This document shows, piece after piece, positions 14,546 through 17,771 of a DNA stretch of 17,771 nucleotides (position 1 is the stretch's first letter; every line of letters starts with the position of its first letter). The notes under the pieces are model-generated. The model saw only the letters and a program-made list of their open reading frames with translations. It was not told the origin of the DNA and did no database searches. The stretch is from an uncultured Gammaproteobacteria bacterium (GTDB taxonomy: Bacteria > Pseudomonadota > Gammaproteobacteria > Xanthomonadales > Xanthomonadaceae), in NCBI GenBank assembly GCA_946885735.1, contig CAMPGW010000061.1, forward strand, positions 1-17,771, given 5' to 3'. The position numbers were made by a program, and so were the translations under genes.

Positions 14546-16387
14546 CTACGTCTTGCCGCAGGCAAAGGGGAGCTCGACGGGCGGCGGGCGCCGTACCTTT
14601 TCGCGCTCCAGGACGCGCATCAGCGTGGGGAAAGGCGTCGGGTCGAAGTGGCGGTAGCTGAGGAAGCTCGACAGCGCCAGCATGTTGCCGTCGCGCTCGA
14701 AGCCCATCAGTGCCTGCGCCGCATCGTCATGCCGCCCCTGCAGCATCAGCAGGTGCCAGCGCTGGATCACGTCATCCTTCGGCAGCGAATCCAGCAGGCG
14801 CTCGACCTCCGCGCAACGCCCCTCGGCGCTCGCCTGCCGCGCGGACACGATCAGCAGCAGCATCGGGTCGACGTCCATGCCGCGGTAACGTTCGTACAGG
14901 GTTCGTGCCGCCTCGATGCGCCTGTCCCACAGCAGCGTGCGGTGCGCCTGGTAGATGACGGCTGGATCGTCCGGCCAGCGCTCGACCAGCTTGAGTGTGT
15001 TGTCCGCCGCAAGGCGCCGGTCCGGCCCACGGTGCGCGGAGTTGAGGTAGATCATCGCCCAGTCCGTGCCCTCGAAGGCATGCGCCCAGACCTTCTGCAG
15101 CGGCTCCGCCATCGCGGCGTTCTCGCCGGTGCGCGCGAGCAGGTCGACCAGCGCGCTCAGGGCGTCGCGGTCCTCCGGGCGCACCGCCAGTATCCGCTGC
15201 TGGTCCGCCATCGCATCGCGCAGGCGCAGCTCGAGGTGAGCCTTCAAGCCGCGCGAAACGTAGCGGTCGAGGTCGCGCGTGGCGTGCCGGATCGCCAGGT
15301 CGATGCGCTCGCGGAACTGCGCCTGCATGGCCTCCGGCGACAGCCCTCCCGCCTGGACGTAGGTCAGCGTCGGGTCGAGCCGCGCCAGCCAGTAGCTGGC
15401 CGCGCGCGCATGCGCCGCCGCGAAGCGCGGGTCGAGCGCACGCGCCTGCTCGAAATGCCGGTAGGCGCGCGTGAAGGCCTCGGCCGAAGGATTGACCAGC
15501 TCCGCCACGCCGCGCAGGTATTCCTGGTAGGCCTCCACCGACTGCGTGCCCACCTGCGCCATGTCGGCCAGCGCCTTGGGGTCCATGCTGGTCTGCATGG
15601 CCGTGGCGATCTCGCGCGCGAGGTCTTCCTGGATGCTGATGATGTCGGTGGCGTCGCGGTCGAAGTTCTGCGACCAGACGTGGAACCCGTCGGCCGCGCG
15701 GATCAGCTGCGCGGTCACGCGCATGCGGCTGGCATCGCCGCGCACGGAACCTTCCAGCACATAGGCCACGCCGAGCTCGCGCGCGATCTGCGGGACCGCC
15801 AGCGTGCTGCCCTTGTACTTGAACGAGGACGTGCGCGCGCTGACGGCCAGGTCGGGCGTGCGTGCCAGGGCATTGAGGATCTCCTCGGCCAGTCCATCGG
15901 CAAACCAGGCCTGGTCGCCGCCGCGGCTGAAGTCGGCGAAGGGCAGCACGGCGATCGACTTGTCAGTCACCGCGACCGCCGCGTCCGGGGACGCCTTGGC
16001 AGCAGCGGGCGCAGCCGCGACAACGGCCGGCGCGGGCTCCGCCACCGGGCGCAGGCGCGTCCACAGCAGCAAGCCGCCGATGCAAACCAGCAGCACGATC
16101 ACCGCGACGTCGAGCTTGCGCGCGGTCTGGTCGACGATGCTCTGCGAACGGTCGACCTCGCCCTCGCGCTTGAGGCCCTGCGGCGTGAGTTCGAAGGCCC
16201 AGGAAAAGGCCAGGGCCGGCAGGAAGCCGATCGCGAGCAGCGCCACCAGCGACTTCATCACCCAGCCGGGAGCCTCGAAGGTCGGCAGCAGGACGCTGGC
16301 CACCTGCACCAGCAGCCAGGCGCTGACGAGGTAGAAGGCCGCCACCCGGATGACGTTGCGGCGCCGGAGTTCCCTGAGCAAGGACAT
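14546..16387 (-). CDS. Membrane-anchored TolB-like/TPR protein
   Basis: A 613-residue protein. The N-terminal module (LRELRRRNVIRVAAFYLVSA) with membrane helices at about 13-34 and 43-65, and a third at about 92-110, is a common gammaproteobacterial anchor often joined to cyclase, CadC-type or TPR parts. An Ala/Pro-rich linker (about 113-140) is followed by a TolB-N/FlgO-like domain (about 143-270): SIAVLPFADFS, FADGLAEEILNAL, VSARTSSFKYKG, LEGSVRG and DGFHVWSQNFDRD. The rest (about 275-600) is helical repeats of TPR type. No nucleotidyl cyclase or DNA-binding domain is present, so a scaffold or regulatory role is most likely (inference). The ATG at 16387 is preferred because GGAGG lies seven bases upstream; a GTG one codon earlier also exists. 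Confidence 0.88.
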   Translation of the reverse strand: MSLLRELRRRNVIRVAAFYLVSAWLLVQVASVLLPTFEAPGWVMKSLVALLAIGFLPALAFSWAFELTPQGLKREGEVDRSQSIVDQTARKLDVAVIVLLVCIGGLLLWTRLRPVAEPAPAVVAAAPAAAKASPDAAVAVTDKSIAVLPFADFSRGGDQAWFADGLAEEILNALARTPDLAVSARTSSFKYKGSTLAVPQIARELGVAYVLEGSVRGDASRMRVTAQLIRAADGFHVWSQNFDRDATDIISIQEDLAREIATAMQTSMDPKALADMAQVGTQSVEAYQEYLRGVAELVNPSAEAFTRAYRHFEQARALDPRFAAAHARAASYWLARLDPTLTYVQAGGLSPEAMQAQFRERIDLAIRHATRDLDRYVSRGLKAHLELRLRDAMADQQRILAVRPEDRDALSALVDLLARTGENAAMAEPLQKVWAHAFEGTDWAMIYLNSAHRGPDRRLAADNTLKLVERWPDDPAVIYQAHRTLLWDRRIEAARTLYERYRGMDVDPMLLLIVSARQASAEGRCAEVERLLDSLPKDDVIQRWHLLMLQGRHDDAAQALMGFERDGNMLALSSFLSYRHFDPTPFPTLMRVLEREKVRRPPPVELPFACGKT

Positions 16388-16417
16388 CACTCCGCCTCCC
16401 CGGCAGACCGATGGCCT

Positions 16418-16429
16418 AGCCTAAACGAA
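16418..16429 (-). promoter_or_regulatory. TTCGTTTAGGCT motif upstream of the TolB-like/TPR gene
   Basis: An identical 12-mer to the one before the DUF6090-like array, here 30 bases from the ATG, with GGGGAGGCGG 16 bases downstream serving as the ribosome-binding region. It probably includes the -10 (TAGGCT). No clear -35 was seen. Confidence 0.5.
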
Positions 16430-16467
16430 GATCAAGGCCCCCGCCTGTTCCGACCGCCGGATAGCAA

Positions 16468-16489
16468 GACCCCGGCCGAAGCCGGGGTC
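16468..16489 (-). terminator. Probable terminator hairpin of ahcY
   Basis: On the minus strand GACCCCGGC, the loop TTCG and GCCGGGGTC form a perfect nine-pair stem with a C(UUCG)G tetraloop, a very stable RNA hairpin. It lies about 25 bases after the ahcY stop. The following TTGCTAT is only weakly T-rich, so termination may be partial or the hairpin may mainly protect the 3' end. Confidence 0.7.
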
Positions 16490-16513
16490 CGGTTCCACGC
16501 GTGAAGGCGAGGA

Positions 16514-17771
16514 TCAGTAGCGGTAATGGTCGGGCTTGTACGGCCCATCCACATCCACGTTGAGGTAGGCGGCCTGCTCGGGCGTCAGCACGGTCAGCTT
16601 CACGCCGATCTTCTCCAGGTGCAGGCGGGCGACTTCCTCGTCCAGCTTCTTGGGCAGGATGTAGACCTTCTTCTCGTAGGTGTCCTTGTTGGCCCACAGG
16701 TCGATCTGCGCCAGGGTCTGGTTGGAGAACGAGTTCGACATCACGAAGCTCGGGTGGCCGGTGGCGCAGCCCAGGTTCACCAGGCGGCCTTCGGCCAGCA
16801 GGTAGATGCTGTTGCCATTGGCGAAGGTGTACTTGTCCACCTGCGGCTTGATGTTCAGGTGGGTGGCGCCGCTGTTGTACAGCTTGTCCACCTGGATCTC
16901 GTTGTCGAAGTGGCCGATGTTGCAGACGATGGCCTGGTCCTTCATGGCCTGCATGTGCTCGAGCGTGATCACGTCCTTGTTGCCGGTGGTGGTGACGTAG
17001 ATGTCGCCGCGGCCCAGGGTGGACTCGACCGTGTTGACCTCGAAGCCTTCCATCGAGGCCTGCAGGGCGTTGATGGGGTCGATCTCGGTCACGACTACGC
17101 GCGCGCCATAGGCACGCAGCGAATGGGCGCTGCCCTTGCCGACGTCGCCGTAGCCGCAGACCACCGCCACCTTGCCGGCCAGCATCACGTCCATCGCGCG
17201 CTTGAGGCCATCGGCCAGCGACTCGCGGCAGCCGTACAGGTTGTCGAACTTGGACTTGGTCACCGAGTCGTTGACGTTGATGGCGGGCACCAGCAGGCTG
17301 CCGGCCTCCAGCATCTGGTACAGGCGGTGCACGCCGGTGGTGGTCTCTTCCGAGACGCCGCGCCAGTCCTTGACCACCGTGGTCCAGAAATTCGGGCGCT
17401 CACGCGCCACGCGCTTGAGCAGGTTCTTGATGACCTGCTCCTCGTGCGAGCCGGAGGCGGTGTTGACCCAGTCGCTGCCCTGCTCGAGCTCGTAGCCCTT
17501 GTGGATCAGCAGGGTGACGTCGCCGCCGTCGTCCACCACCAGCTGCGGGCCCTTCTGGCCCGGGAAGGTGACGGCGTCCAGCGTGCAGTCCCAGTACTCC
17601 TCCAGCGTCTCGCCCTTCCAGGCGAACACCGGGGTGCCGGTGGCGGCAATGGCCGCGGCGGCGTGGTCCTGGGTGCTGAAGATGTTGCAGCTGGCCCAGC
17701 GCACGTCGGCGCCCAGGTCCTTCAGGGTCTCGATCAGCACCGCGGTCTGGATGGTCATGTGCAGCGAGCCG
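16514..17771 (-). CDS. ahcY: S-adenosylhomocysteine hydrolase (5' end cut by the window)
   Basis: About 418 C-terminal residues of AhcY are present; the N-terminus lies beyond the window, since the frame is open at the edge and reads [14 protein letters not shown], an internal family motif. The enzyme reversibly splits S-adenosylhomocysteine into homocysteine and adenosine in the cytoplasm. Visible marks are [15 protein letters not shown], the proteobacterial insertion with [32 protein letters not shown] (substrate and NAD region), the NAD-binding loop [11 protein letters not shown], and the C-terminal tail [11 protein letters not shown] that completes the partner subunit's cofactor site. Any SAH riboswitch would be upstream of the window. 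Confidence 0.97.
   Translation of the reverse strand, partial: GSLHMTIQTAVLIETLKDLGADVRWASCNIFSTQDHAAAAIAATGTPVFAWKGETLEEYWDCTLDAVTFPGQKGPQLVVDDGGDVTLLIHKGYELEQGSDWVNTASGSHEEQVIKNLLKRVARERPNFWTTVVKDWRGVSEETTTGVHRLYQMLEAGSLLVPAINVNDSVTKSKFDNLYGCRESLADGLKRAMDVMLAGKVAVVCGYGDVGKGSAHSLRAYGARVVVTEIDPINALQASMEGFEVNTVESTLGRGDIYVTTTGNKDVITLEHMQAMKDQAIVCNIGHFDNEIQVDKLYNSGATHLNIKPQVDKYTFANGNSIYLLAEGRLVNLGCATGHPSFVMSNSFSNQTLAQIDLWANKDTYEKKVYILPKKLDEEVARLHLEKIGVKLTVLTPEQAAYLNVDVDGPYKPDHYRY

Noticed and set aside
14648..16504. A plus-strand open frame of 618 codons opposite the TolB-like/TPR gene
   Set aside because: The translation is Arg/Gln/His/Leu-rich without any domain, while the minus strand carries the TolB-like and TPR motifs. 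It is a GC-driven shadow.
1..17771. tRNA or rRNA genes, CRISPR arrays, insertion sequences, prophage genes
   Set aside because: No cloverleaf, regularly spaced repeats, transposase or phage proteins were recognised. The only repeats are the 140-base pair, the 21-base tandem and the paralogous gene starts.

Overview
The window is a very GC-rich chromosomal segment, probably from a gammaproteobacterium of the Xanthomonadaceae/Lysobacteraceae group. This rests on base composition, the protein flavour, and the set of genes (ahcY, metF, ilvE, a DUF3228 protein, CSS-EAL and TolB-like/TPR membrane proteins). No rRNA or tRNA gene was seen, so the genus is not fixed. Genes are packed tightly: several convergent pairs end within 0-10 bases of each other.

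Left part (1-5.8 kb). A strong intrinsic terminator closes an unseen upstream gene. An OmpR-type response regulator and its sensor kinase follow as a two-gene operon. Between the kinase and the convergent ilvE gene lies a 420-base gap holding two inverted copies of a 140-base structured repeat whose stems differ by compensatory changes. On the minus strand follow ilvE, a secreted hypothetical protein with a DUF4124-like segment, and metF; the hypothetical start overlaps the metF stop. A DUF3228 gene diverges from metF across only 40 bases.

Middle (5.9-10.2 kb). A membrane-bound CSS-EAL cyclic-di-GMP phosphodiesterase gene abuts a convergent gene for an exported amidohydrolase. A VOC/PhnB-like gene diverges from the latter. 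Next is a minus-strand, two-gene unit of toxin-antitoxin type: a ribbon-helix-helix ParD-like protein followed by an AbiEii-like nucleotidyltransferase. A 19-base palindrome sits directly upstream of the first start.

Right part (10.3-17.8 kb). Four tandem paralogous single-pass membrane proteins (DUF6090-like) are joined by ATGA start/stop overlaps. They share an almost constant N-terminal anchor but have strongly diverged, probably periplasmic C-terminal domains. A divergent exported alpha/beta hydrolase gene follows, then a convergent TolB-like/TPR membrane protein, then the 3' part of ahcY, which runs off the window.

The array and the TolB-like/TPR gene share a 12-base upstream motif and a leader box at nearly equal spacing, which suggests common promoter architecture or control. 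ahcY and metF, both methyl-cycle genes on the same strand, are about 11 kb apart here with this accessory block between them. The parts most likely to be new are the 140-base covarying repeat and the four-gene membrane protein array with its neighbouring toxin-antitoxin-like pair.
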